Below are positions 44,323 to 53,368 of a stretch of 64,000 nucleotides of DNA, piece by piece. The translations under genes and the position numbers were made by a program. The DNA is from Streptomyces albogriseolus (GTDB lineage: Bacteria > Actinomycetota > Actinomycetes > Streptomycetales > Streptomycetaceae), in assembly GCA_014650475.1 (NCBI GenBank), contig BMVA01000010.1:124001-188000 (forward strand), given 5' to 3'. Position 1 is the first letter of the stretch; the number at the start of each line of letters is the position of its first letter. A model generated the notes under the pieces. That model did no database searches. It worked only from the letters and a program-made list of their open reading frames with translations, and had not been told where the DNA came from.

Positions 44323-44447
44323 GCAGTCCCCCTATGCATTCCGAGCAACTACGCCAGTTTGCCTTCTCCTGACGCAGGAGTCAGCCGTGCGAGACACCGA
44401 TCACACGGGGAGCGACGGGCCGCCACGGACTCCTCACATGTGCGACC

Positions 44448-44843
44448 TCATCCGTCCAGATCCACCCGTACCGTGAGCAGTTCGGCCCCGATCGCACGGA
44501 CGGCGGCGCTGTTGAAGCGGGGGAGGGAGCGCAGCCGGGCAACCGGGTCGTCGTCGGGCATCAGGTGGGCGGTGCCGGTGTGCCAGCGGCCCCGGACGCG
44601 CACCCGCACCCGGGGGTCCGCCTTGATGTTCCGCACGTACTGCGAGCGTTCGCCGAACTCCGACACCAGCCAGAAGGCGTCGCCGACGCGCCGCCCGCCC
44701 ACCGGGGTGGTGCGGGGCAGGCCCGACACGCGGCCGGTGGTCTCCAGCAGGGTCTGGAACGGCATCCGGCGCAGCAGGGGGTTCCCGACGCGGCGCTGGA
44801 GTGCCGTGGCGACGCGGTACTTGCGTTCGGCGCGAGAAGTCAT
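44448..44843 (-). CDS. F420-dependent nitroreductase-family (Ddn-like) protein
   Basis: A 131-residue split-barrel protein of the deazaflavin-dependent nitroreductase family, with the typical stretch LLETTGRVSGLPRTTPVGGR and FWLVSEFGERSQYVRNIKAD. These proteins use F420H2 to reduce quinones or nitro compounds. It precedes afsR on the same strand by 125 bases, but a shared transcript is not evident. It is the first of three F420-linked genes between 44.4 and 50 kb. Confidence 0.85.
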   Translation of the reverse strand: MTSRAERKYRVATALQRRVGNPLLRRMPFQTLLETTGRVSGLPRTTPVGGRRVGDAFWLVSEFGERSQYVRNIKADPRVRVRVRGRWHTGTAHLMPDDDPVARLRSLPRFNSAAVRAIGAELLTVRVDLDG

Positions 44844-44856
44844 CGTGGCGCAGAGC

Positions 44857-46365
44857 CTACCGGCGTCCCAGGAAGACGGGGTTGGTGAAAGCGGCCAGGC
44901 TTCCGGGCAGCGGCCCGGCGACGGCCGCGTGCCGCACCTCCGCCCGCACGTACGCGGCGTACGCCGGGGTGGTCCGCCACTCCACGGCCCCTTCCCCGCT
45001 CGCCGGCAGCGGCGCGGAGGTGTGCAGCACGCCCTGGTCGGTGACGAGGCGGACGGTGCAGCCGGGGGCGCCGGTCACCTCGACGCGGACGGTGACGGGG
45101 GAGTCGTCCGCCACCCGCAGCCGCTCGCCGATCCCCGCGTGTTCGCCGCGCGGGCCGGACGCGGAGAGGGCGAGGGAGACGGCCGCGGACTCGGCGACGT
45201 AGCAGCGGCCGGCCCGGATGCCGTCCAGGACGGCGCGGCGGGAGAGGTCGTCGGCGAGGACGACGGTCTGCGGCAGGCCGACGGTGTCCGGGTCGCGGTG
45301 CGCGTCGCTGCTGCCCATGGCCGGAATCCAGTCGCGGCCGTCCCGCACGGACGCGACCAGCGTGCCGTCCCAGTCGGCCAGCGCCACCTCGTCGTCGGGC
45401 GTCCAGGGGCCGTTCCACACCTCGACCGCGTCGGCCTCGCCGAAGCCGAACTTCCAGTTGCAGCCGATGCAGGCGGCGTGCGGATGGGCGGGGACGACCA
45501 GGCCGCCGGCCCGGCGGATCTGCCGGGCGAACCGGCCGAAGCGGTTGTCGCGGGCCCGGTAGCGCCAGTCGACGAAGGTGCCGGGGTCGGTGCCGAGCGC
45601 CACCACGTGCCCGTTGCGGGTGGTGACCTCCTCGCCGAGCAGCACCAGCAGGTCGTCGCCCGCCGCCTCGGCCCAGTGGGCGTGCGCGGAGTGGGTGTTG
45701 TGGTCGCTGGAGTTGACGAAGTCCAGCCCGGCGGCGCGGGCGAGCGCGGCGATCTCCTCGGGGGTGCGGCGGCCGTCGGAGTGCCAGGAGTGCAGATGGC
45801 AGTCGCCCCGGTACCAGTCCCGCCCCCGCCCCTTCGCCCGCTCCGGCGGATACACCGGCCTCGGCGTCCGGCTCTGCTCGCCGAACGTCAGCGTCACCGT
45901 GATCTCGTACGACAAACCCTGCGGGGCGACCGTGTAGGGGCCCAGCGCGATGTGCCAGGTGCCCGCGCGCACCGGGCCGGGAAGGTAGCCGGGGGTGGCC
46001 TCGTCGGCACGCAGGAAGAACTCGGTGCGCGCCCCGCCGGACCAGCCGCGGAAGCCCTCGCCGCCGAGGCCGGTGCCGCGCTCGTCGAAGACGCCGATGT
46101 CCAGGGCGTTGCCCGCGGTGCCGGCCGGGACCTGGGGTCTGTCGTAGGTGTAGGCGACCCTGATCTCGCGTACGCCGTGCGGCACTTCGACGGGAACGTA
46201 CACGAAGTCGGGGGCGCCGGGCTCCAGGGTGCCCCGCACGGTCCTGGTCCGGCTGCGGCCCTCGGCCGCGGAGGCGAAGCTCACGCTCCCCAACGTAACC
46301 GCGGCGGCGGCGCCGGTCAGGAAGACGGCGCGCCGTCCGACGCCGGCCTGATGCTCCTCGCACAT
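44857..46365 (-). CDS. Tat-exported PHP-domain metallophosphoesterase (CehA/McbA-like)
   Basis: A 502-residue protein. The N-terminus has a Tat-type signal (GRRAVFLTGAAAAVTLG), then a beta-rich region. A PHP domain follows, with metal-binding motifs DCHLHSWHSDG, NSSDHNTHS, HPHAACIG and GSSDAHRD. These fit a trinuclear metal phosphoesterase secreted folded. The ATG at 46365 follows GGGAG; extension upstream would spoil the signal peptide. It ends 13 bases before the Ddn-like gene, so the two may be co-transcribed. The substrate is unknown. Confidence 0.88.
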   Translation of the reverse strand: MCEEHQAGVGRRAVFLTGAAAAVTLGSVSFASAAEGRSRTRTVRGTLEPGAPDFVYVPVEVPHGVREIRVAYTYDRPQVPAGTAGNALDIGVFDERGTGLGGEGFRGWSGGARTEFFLRADEATPGYLPGPVRAGTWHIALGPYTVAPQGLSYEITVTLTFGEQSRTPRPVYPPERAKGRGRDWYRGDCHLHSWHSDGRRTPEEIAALARAAGLDFVNSSDHNTHSAHAHWAEAAGDDLLVLLGEEVTTRNGHVVALGTDPGTFVDWRYRARDNRFGRFARQIRRAGGLVVPAHPHAACIGCNWKFGFGEADAVEVWNGPWTPDDEVALADWDGTLVASVRDGRDWIPAMGSSDAHRDPDTVGLPQTVVLADDLSRRAVLDGIRAGRCYVAESAAVSLALSASGPRGEHAGIGERLRVADDSPVTVRVEVTGAPGCTVRLVTDQGVLHTSAPLPASGEGAVEWRTTPAYAAYVRAEVRHAAVAGPLPGSLAAFTNPVFLGRR

Positions 46366-46585
46366 GCTGCTGCTCCCGGGTGTCGGTGAGGACAGGGCTG
46401 GGTGACGCAGGGGTGGTGCGGTGCAACCTTTGTATTGAGCAGTGAACTCCCGTGGAAGGGAAGGGAATCGACGGATTTCGGGTCGGGTCCGTGGCCCGGG
46501 CGGGCGCAATGCCGACCGGTCGGTATGGACAGGAGGGGAGCGGGCGGGTATGCATGGGGCGTCGTCCGCGTACGAAAGGCCGCCC

Positions 46586-47446
46586 ATGCGCATCGCCGTC
46601 ACGATCTTCCTCACCGACGAGACGATCACCCCGGTCCGGCTGGCCCGGGAGCTGGAACAGCGGGGCTTCGCCGGGCTGTACCTGCCCGAGCACACGCACA
46701 TCCCCGTCGAGCGCACCAGCCCCTACCCGGCGGGCGGCGAGCTGCCCCGCGAGTACGGCCGCACCCTCGACCCCTTCGTCGCGCTCGGCCAGGCCGCGGC
46801 CGTCACCGGGCTGCTCGGGCTCGGCACCGGCATCACGCTCGCCGCACAGCACGACCCGATCGACCTGGCCAAGCAGATCGCGACCCTGGACCACCTCTCG
46901 GGCGGCCGGTTCACGCTGGGCGTCGGCTTCGGCTGGAACGTGGAGGAGGCCGCCGACCACGGCGTGGAGTGGCGCACCCGGCGCGCGCTCGTACGCGACC
47001 GGATCGGCCTGATGCGCGCCCTGTGGGCCGACGAACCCACCGCCTACGAGGGCGAGTTCGGAAGCGTCCGGGCGAGCACCGCGTACCCCAAGCCGGTGCA
47101 GAAGCCGCGCGGCCCGGTGAGCGGCCCGCGCACCCTGGTCGGCGGGGCGGCCGGACCGAAGCTGTTCGCCGACATCTGCGCCTACGCCGACGGCTGGCTG
47201 CCGATCGGCGGGCGCGGCCTCACCGAGGCGCTGCCCGCGCTGCGCTCCGCCTGGGCCGACGCCGGCCGCGACCCGGCCGCCCTCCAGGTCGTCCCGTACG
47301 CGGTCCGTCCCAGCGCGGGCAAGCTGGAGCACTTCGCCGAGCTGGGCGTCGAGGAGGTCGTGGCGCAGCTGCCGCCGGCGGGGGAGACGGAGGTGCTGCG
47401 CGCGCTGGACGCCCTCCAGCCGTTCGTGGACGGACCGGGGTCCTGA
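46586..47446 (+). CDS. LLM-class F420-dependent oxidoreductase
   Basis: A 286-residue TIM-barrel protein of the luciferase-like F420 family. Typical segments are FAGLYLPEHTHIPVERTSPY, GLGTGITLAAQHDPIDLAKQ and GGRFTLGVGFGWNVEE. It should use F420 as hydride carrier. The ATG at 46586 is chosen because homology starts at MRIAVTIFLTDE. It lies 24 bases before fbiC, the gene for the F420 precursor enzyme, so cofactor supply and use are encoded together. The substrate is not predictable. Confidence 0.88.
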   Translation: MRIAVTIFLTDETITPVRLARELEQRGFAGLYLPEHTHIPVERTSPYPAGGELPREYGRTLDPFVALGQAAAVTGLLGLGTGITLAAQHDPIDLAKQIATLDHLSGGRFTLGVGFGWNVEEAADHGVEWRTRRALVRDRIGLMRALWADEPTAYEGEFGSVRASTAYPKPVQKPRGPVSGPRTLVGGAAGPKLFADICAYADGWLPIGGRGLTEALPALRSAWADAGRDPAALQVVPYAVRPSAGKLEHFAELGVEEVVAQLPPAGETEVLRALDALQPFVDGPGS

Positions 47447-47470
47447 TCACGCCGAACGTATGCTCACAGC

Positions 47471-50059
47471 ATGACGACTTCCGCGACGTCCGGAACCGGC
47501 GGCCCGACCGAGAACTCCCTGCGCCGCGCGCTCAGGCGCGCCCGCGACGGCGTCTCCCTGGACGTCTCCGAGGCCGCGGTCCTGCTCCAGGCCCGCGGTG
47601 AGCATCTGACGGACCTCTCCGCCTCGGCCGCCCGGGTCCGCGACGCGGGCCTGGAGGCGGCGGGGCGGCCCGGCGTCATCACGTACTCCAAGAGCGTGTT
47701 CGTTCCACTGACACGGCTGTGCCGGGACACGTGCCACTACTGCACGTTCGTCACCGTGCCCGGCAAGCTGCGCCGCGCCGGGCACGGGATGTTCATGTCG
47801 CCGGACGAGGTGCTGGACATCGCCCGCAAGGGCGCCGCGCTCGGCTGCAAGGAAGCCCTCATCACCCTCGGCGACAAGCCCGAGGACCGCTGGCCCGAGG
47901 CCCGCGAGTGGCTCGACGCGCACGGCTACGACGACACGATCGCCTACGTCCGCGCCATCTCGATCCGCATCCTGGAGGAGACGGGACTCCTCCCGCACCT
48001 CAACCCCGGCGTCCTGACCTGGACGGACTTCCAGCGTCTGAAGCCGGTCGCCCCGTCCATGGGCATGATGCTGGAGACCACCGCGACCCGCCTGTGGTCC
48101 GAGCCCGGCGGCCCCCACCACGGCTCCCCGGACAAGGAACCGGCGGTGCGGCTGAGGGTCCTCGAGGACGCGGGCCGCTCCTCGGTCCCCTTCACCTCCG
48201 GCATCCTCATCGGCATCGGCGAGACGTACGAGGAGCGCGCGGAGTCGTTGTTCGCCCTGCGGAAGATCTCCCGCGCCCACCACGGCATCCAGGAACTGAT
48301 CATCCAGAACTTCCGCGCCAAGCCGGACACCGCCATGCGCGGCATGCCGGACGCGGAGCTGGACGAACTGGTCGCCACGGTCGCCGTCGCCCGCCTCGTC
48401 CTCGGCCCCGCCGCCTGCCTCCAGGCCCCGCCGAACCTGGTCGACGCCGAGTACGGGCGGCTGATCGCGGCCGGCATCGACGACTGGGGCGGCGTCTCCC
48501 CGCTCACCATCGACCACGTCAACCCCGAGCGGCCCTGGCCGCAGATCGAGGAACTGGCCGAGCAGTCCCGCGCGGCCGGCTTCGACCTGCGCGAACGCCT
48601 CTGCGTCTACCCGGAGTTCGTGCGGCGCGGCGAGCCCTGGCTGGACCCGCGGCTGCGCCCGCACGTCGCCGCGCTCGCCGACCCGGCCACCGGCCTCGCC
48701 CTCCCGGACGCGCTGCCCAAGGGGCTGCCCTGGCAGGAGCCGGACGAGGCGTTCACCGCCACCGGCCGCACCGATCTGCACCGCACCATCGACACCGAGG
48801 GCCGCACCGGCGACCGCCGCGAGGACTTCGACGAGGTGTACGGCGACTGGGACGCCCTGCGCGAGGCCGCCGCGCCCGGCATGGTCCCCGAGCGGATCGA
48901 CACCGACGTGCGCGAGGCGCTGCGCACGGCCGCCGACGACCCGACGAAGCTCACCGACGCCGAGGCGCTGGCCCTGCTGCACGCAGACGGTCCCGCCCTG
49001 GACGCGCTGTGCCGGGTCGCGGACGACGTGCGCAAGTCGGCGGTCGGCGACGACGTGACGTACATCGTCACGCGCAACATCAACTTCACCAACGTCTGTT
49101 ACACCGGCTGCCGCTTCTGCGCCTTCGCCCAGCGCCGCACCGACGCCGACGCGTACACGCTGTCGCTGGAGCAGGTCGCCGACCGCGCCCAGCAGGCGTG
49201 GGACGTCGGCGCGGTGGAGGTCTGCATGCAGGGCGGCATCCACCCGGACCTGCCCGGCACCGCCTACTTCGACATCGCGCGGGCCGTGAAGGAACGCGTC
49301 CCCGGGATGCACGTCCACGCCTTCTCCCCGATGGAGGTGGTCAACGGCGCGACGCGTACGGGCCTGTCCATCCGCGAGTGGCTGACCGCCGCCAAGGAAG
49401 CCGGCCTGGACACCATCCCGGGCACGGCCGCCGAGATCCTCGACGACGAGGTCCGCTGGATCCTCACCAAGGGCAAGCTGCCGGCGGCGACCTGGATCGA
49501 GGTCGTCGAGACGGCCCACGACCTGGGCATCCGCTCCTCGTCCACGATGATGTACGGCCATGTCGACCAGCCGCGCCACTGGCTCGGCCACCTGCGGACC
49601 CTGGCCGGCGTCCAGCAGCGGACCGGCGGCTTCACCGAGTTCGTGACGCTGCCCTTCGTGCACACCAACGCCCCCGTCTACCTGGCCGGCATCGCCCGCC
49701 CGGGCCCGACCGTCCGTGACAACCGCGCGGTCACGGCGATGGCCCGCCTGCTGCTCCACCCCTGGATCCCCCACATCCAGACGAGCTGGGTCAAACTGGG
49801 CGCGGAGGGCGCGGCGGAGATGCTGCGCTCCGGCGCGAACGACCTCGGCGGGACGCTGATGGAGGAGACCATCTCCCGTATGGCGGGCTCCTCCTACGGC
49901 TCCTACAAGTCGGTCAAGGACCTGATCGCGGTGGCGGAGGCGGCCGGCCGCCCGGCGAAGCCGCGCACGACCCTGTACGGCGAGGTCCCCGAGGAGCGCC
50001 GCCGCGCGGCGGAGGCCTCGGACGGCCATCTGCCGGAGCTGCTGCCGGTCCTCGACTGA
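47471..50059 (+). CDS. fbiC: FO synthase (CofG/CofH fusion)
   Basis: An 862-residue bifunctional radical SAM enzyme that joins tyrosine with a diaminouracil intermediate to make FO, the chromophore of F420. The N-terminal CofG half carries the [4Fe-4S] motif CRDTCHYC (near residue 84), and the C-terminal CofH half carries CYTGCRFC (near 543). The actinobacterial fusion is complete. A -10-like TATGCT ends six bases before the ATG and no Shine-Dalgarno is seen, so initiation is probably leaderless. Confidence 0.97.
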   Translation: MTTSATSGTGGPTENSLRRALRRARDGVSLDVSEAAVLLQARGEHLTDLSASAARVRDAGLEAAGRPGVITYSKSVFVPLTRLCRDTCHYCTFVTVPGKLRRAGHGMFMSPDEVLDIARKGAALGCKEALITLGDKPEDRWPEAREWLDAHGYDDTIAYVRAISIRILEETGLLPHLNPGVLTWTDFQRLKPVAPSMGMMLETTATRLWSEPGGPHHGSPDKEPAVRLRVLEDAGRSSVPFTSGILIGIGETYEERAESLFALRKISRAHHGIQELIIQNFRAKPDTAMRGMPDAELDELVATVAVARLVLGPAACLQAPPNLVDAEYGRLIAAGIDDWGGVSPLTIDHVNPERPWPQIEELAEQSRAAGFDLRERLCVYPEFVRRGEPWLDPRLRPHVAALADPATGLALPDALPKGLPWQEPDEAFTATGRTDLHRTIDTEGRTGDRREDFDEVYGDWDALREAAAPGMVPERIDTDVREALRTAADDPTKLTDAEALALLHADGPALDALCRVADDVRKSAVGDDVTYIVTRNINFTNVCYTGCRFCAFAQRRTDADAYTLSLEQVADRAQQAWDVGAVEVCMQGGIHPDLPGTAYFDIARAVKERVPGMHVHAFSPMEVVNGATRTGLSIREWLTAAKEAGLDTIPGTAAEILDDEVRWILTKGKLPAATWIEVVETAHDLGIRSSSTMMYGHVDQPRHWLGHLRTLAGVQQRTGGFTEFVTLPFVHTNAPVYLAGIARPGPTVRDNRAVTAMARLLLHPWIPHIQTSWVKLGAEGAAEMLRSGANDLGGTLMEETISRMAGSSYGSYKSVKDLIAVAEAAGRPAKPRTTLYGEVPEERRRAAEASDGHLPELLPVLD

Positions 50060-50127
50060 CTCAGCCCCGCCCCCTGCTGGCAGTAGGATGATCCGACCCG
50101 CTTTCGGTAGCTGAGGAGTGCGTACCG

Positions 50128-50697
50128 GTGTCTGCCCGTCTTCCTTCGTGGGCCTGGGTGACCGGGCTGACCACGGGGGCGATAGCCGTGGTGGCGGTCC
50201 TGGGCGTCCAGGCGGACCAGGGCACCAAGCCCGTCGCCGCCACCACGCCGCCGAAGGCCACGGCGACGGCGGACCCGAAGCCGTCCGCCGCCCCGCCGGA
50301 GAAGCCGTCGACGCCGGCCGTCCCCGCCGACTCCGGCACCGGCCGCCGCATCGTCTACTCCCTCGGCCAGAAGCGCGTCTGGCTGGTCGACGCCAGCGAC
50401 GCCGCCCGCCGCTCCTTCCCGGTGTGGCCCGGCACGGTCTCCCCGGACCCCGGCTCCTACGCGATCGGCGCCCGCAACGAGGCCACCACCGGCAGCGACG
50501 GCGTACCGGTGGAGCACATCATGTACTTCGCCCAGAAGTCCGGCGTCTTCGTCGCCTTCTCCAACGCGGTCGACGGCTCCTCACCCCCGCCCGCCGACCC
50601 CGGCGCCCAGACCGGCGGCATCCGCGTCGCCAAACAGGACGGCAAGGCCCTCTGGACCTTCGGCACGGCGGGCACCACGGTCCACGTGGTGAAGTAG
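50128..50697 (+). CDS. Membrane-anchored protein with degenerate L,D-transpeptidase-like domain
   Basis: A 189-residue protein starting at the GTG behind GAGGAG. An N-terminal membrane anchor (WVTGLTTGAIAVVAVLGV) and a Pro/Thr/Ala linker lead to a domain of about 110 residues starting RRIVYSLGQKRVWLVDA. That beginning resembles YkuD-type L,D-transpeptidases, but the catalytic HxxG and SHGC motifs are absent, so it would be a non-catalytic cell-wall-facing protein at best. The resemblance is tentative. It is 17 bases upstream of the STAND NTPase gene. Confidence 0.65.
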   Translation: MSARLPSWAWVTGLTTGAIAVVAVLGVQADQGTKPVAATTPPKATATADPKPSAAPPEKPSTPAVPADSGTGRRIVYSLGQKRVWLVDASDAARRSFPVWPGTVSPDPGSYAIGARNEATTGSDGVPVEHIMYFAQKSGVFVAFSNAVDGSSPPPADPGAQTGGIRVAKQDGKALWTFGTAGTTVHVVK

Positions 50698-50714
50698 CCG
50701 GGAAAGGCATACAC

Positions 50715-53234
50715 ATGGCGCGCGGGCGGGTTTCGCTCCAGGAGCTGGTGCGGCGGCGGACGCGTGCCGGGCTCGTCGCGCGCAGTGCCGAACGGGAGCT
50801 GTTCCGGGGCAACTTCGACACCGCACCCGAGGACGGACGGCACCGCTTCCTGTTCCATGTGCACGGCACCGCGGGCGTCGGAAAGACACGCCTGGTCAAG
50901 GAGTTCGAGCATCTCGCCCGCGAACAGGGCGCGTTGACGGCGTACGTCAACGAGACCTCCGGCTCCGTCCCCGAGGCGCTGGAAGCGGTGTGCCGTCAGT
51001 TCGCCTTACGGGGGCACCGGTTGAAGGACCTGGAGCGGATGCTCGCGACGCACCGCGAGCGCCGCCACGAGGCGGAGACCGCCGCCCTCGCCGCCCTCGA
51101 CCCCGCCCCGGACGGCGCCCCCTCCACGGGCGGCATGGCGCTCGCCCGCGCCGGACTCGCCGGACTCGGACTCGTCCCCGGCGTCGCCCCGTTCACGGCC
51201 GTCCTCGACCCCGCGCAGCTCGCCCACGGAGCCGACCGGCTGCGCTCGGTCCTCGCCGCCCGCTTCCGCAGCCACGAGGACGTCCGCCTGGTCCTCGACC
51301 CGGCGAGCGTCCTCACCCCCGTCCTCACCGACGAACTGAACGCGGTCGCCTCCGACGTCCCCTGGATCGTCCTCCTCCTCGACACCTACGAGCGCACCGG
51401 CCCCTTCCTCGACGCCTGGCTGCACGACCTGCTCACCACCGACCGCTACGGAGCCCTGCCCGACACGGTCGTCGTCGTCACCGCGGGACAGCACCCCGCC
51501 GACCCGGCCCGCTGGGGCACGTTCGCCGACTTCATGACCTCCCTGCCGCTCCAGCCCTTCACCGAGGCGGAAGCACGCGGACTGCTCGCCGAACGGGGCG
51601 TCACCGCCGAACCCGTCGTCGCCGAGGCGCTCCGCCTCACCGGCGGCCTCCCGGTGCTGCTCTCCACGATTGCCGGCACCCGCCCCGCAGGACCCGAGGA
51701 CGTCACCGACCCCAGCGCCACCGCCGTCGAACGTTTCCTGAAGTGGGAACAGGACCCCGGCCGCCGGTTCGCCGCCCTCGCGGGCGCGCTGCCCCGGCTG
51801 CTGGACGCGGACGTCTTCGCGGTCGCCGCCGACTGCGACCGCGACCGCGCCGAGGAGCTCTACGCCTGGGTGGAGACCCTGCCGTTCGCCGACCGGCTCG
51901 GCGGCCGGATGCGCTACCACGACATCGTGCGCGCCCCCATGCTGCGGCTCCAGCGCGGCCGCTCCCCGCGCGGCTGGGCCGACGGCCACGACAGGCTCGC
52001 ACAGGCCTTCCGCCGGTGGCGCGAACAGACGGAGAACGGCCGGGACACCGGCACGCTGTGGCTCGACGAGACCTGGTGCGAGCTGCGGCTCGGGGAGCTG
52101 TACCACCGTCTGTGCGCCGCCGGCCCCACGGCGGTCTCCGACACCCTGCGGGACCTGGTGGAGGCGTGCGACCAGGGGGAGGCGCTCGCCGCCCGCTGGG
52201 TCCGGGTGCTGGAGGACGCGGGGCGGGACGCGGGCGCGCCGGGCGTGAGCGCCTGGGGCGACCGGCTGTCGGCCGCGCTCGCCTCCGGCGGGACGCGGGC
52301 GGTTCTCGACACCCTGCTGGACTGGGCGGGGCACACCCCGCTTCCCGTCCCGGGCCGGCTGCCCGTCCGGCGCGGCGGCGACGAGCCGTCGACCACACCC
52401 GGCGGCGGCGTGCCGGCCGGCCCCCCCGACTTCCCCGGCGACCCCGTGGGGGCCGACCCCATGCTGTGGGACCTCGACCTGGCCGGGGCGCCGGCGGACG
52501 TCGACTGGATGTCACAGGAGCAGGCCCGCCTGACGACTCCCGCGGACGTCGCCCTCCCCGCCCCCCTCCTCGCCCGCATCCACCGCGACCGCGCCCTCGC
52601 GCACGCCGCGCGGGGGGACCACACCTCCGCCGTCACCGAACTGAGCGGGGCCCTCGCCCTCACCCCCGACGACGCCCGCACGCTCGCCCTGCGCGGCGAG
52701 TACCTGCGGGCCCTCGGCCTCCACGCGGAGGCCGTCGCCGACCTGGAGCAGGCCACCGCCCTCGACCCCGCCGACGCCTACGCCTGGGCCTCCCTCGGCG
52801 CCGCCCGCCTCACCCTCGGCCACCCGGAGGGAGCCCGTACCGCCCTGGACCACGCCCTCGCCCTGAGGCCCGACTACACCTGGGCGCTGGTCCGCCGCGC
52901 CCGGGTGGCCCGGGAGCTGGGCGACCCGGAGGGCCGCCTCGCCGCCCTCGACCGCGCCGTCGCCGCCGAACCCGACTCCGCGTGGGCGCACTGCGAACGC
53001 GGGGACGCCCTCCGCGCCGCCGACCGCGACCGGGAGGCCCTGGCCGCCTACGACCGGGCCCTCGCCCTCGACCCCGGGTACGCGTCGGCGTACGCGAGCC
53101 GGGGCGTGGCCCATCACCGCCTGGGCCAACTCGACGAGGCCCTCGCCGACCTGGACCGCGCCCTGGAGCTGAACCCGTCGTACGCCTGGGCGCGCGAGCG
53201 GCGCGATGCGGTCGTACAGCACCGCGACGGCTGA
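50715..53234 (+). CDS. STAND-type NTPase with C-terminal TPRs, TTA codon
   Basis: An 839-residue protein. Walker A HGTAGVGKTRLVKEF near residue 55 and Walker B IVLLLDTYE near 217 mark an AAA/NACHT-like ATPase. The last 230 residues are canonical TPRs (AVTELSGALALTPDDARTLA, AYDRALALDPGYASAYASRG). A long middle region has no recognisable domain. No DNA-binding or toxic effector domain is seen. Codon 98 is TTA (51006-51008), so expression should depend on the bldA tRNA. The ATG follows GGGAAAGG. It probably shares a transcript with the membrane protein upstream. Confidence 0.82.
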   Translation: MARGRVSLQELVRRRTRAGLVARSAERELFRGNFDTAPEDGRHRFLFHVHGTAGVGKTRLVKEFEHLAREQGALTAYVNETSGSVPEALEAVCRQFALRGHRLKDLERMLATHRERRHEAETAALAALDPAPDGAPSTGGMALARAGLAGLGLVPGVAPFTAVLDPAQLAHGADRLRSVLAARFRSHEDVRLVLDPASVLTPVLTDELNAVASDVPWIVLLLDTYERTGPFLDAWLHDLLTTDRYGALPDTVVVVTAGQHPADPARWGTFADFMTSLPLQPFTEAEARGLLAERGVTAEPVVAEALRLTGGLPVLLSTIAGTRPAGPEDVTDPSATAVERFLKWEQDPGRRFAALAGALPRLLDADVFAVAADCDRDRAEELYAWVETLPFADRLGGRMRYHDIVRAPMLRLQRGRSPRGWADGHDRLAQAFRRWREQTENGRDTGTLWLDETWCELRLGELYHRLCAAGPTAVSDTLRDLVEACDQGEALAARWVRVLEDAGRDAGAPGVSAWGDRLSAALASGGTRAVLDTLLDWAGHTPLPVPGRLPVRRGGDEPSTTPGGGVPAGPPDFPGDPVGADPMLWDLDLAGAPADVDWMSQEQARLTTPADVALPAPLLARIHRDRALAHAARGDHTSAVTELSGALALTPDDARTLALRGEYLRALGLHAEAVADLEQATALDPADAYAWASLGAARLTLGHPEGARTALDHALALRPDYTWALVRRARVARELGDPEGRLAALDRAVAAEPDSAWAHCERGDALRAADRDREALAAYDRALALDPGYASAYASRGVAHHRLGQLDEALADLDRALELNPSYAWARERRDAVVQHRDG

Positions 53235-53368
53235 AACCGGGCGACTCCCGACCGTTCGGATCGCACTCCGCACAGCGAACCGGAGGGCGATCCGGCCTCG
53301 CAGCCGACCGTCCCCGTTCGATTACAGTGCAGGGCGTCGTACATGCGGACGGTCCCGGGGAGGTCTTG

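Noticed and set aside
41317..46389. A 1690-codon open frame on the plus strand opposite afsR and the PHP gene
   Set aside because: It is a by-product of GC-rich codon use. It runs antisense to two well-supported genes, its product has shadow-type composition (Gly, Arg, Ala, Val) and no motif is recognisable.
50715..53234. The STAND NTPase as a complete anti-phage defence system
   Set aside because: No effector domain (nuclease, TIR, protease, membrane effector) is recognisable and there are no other defence genes or mobile elements nearby.
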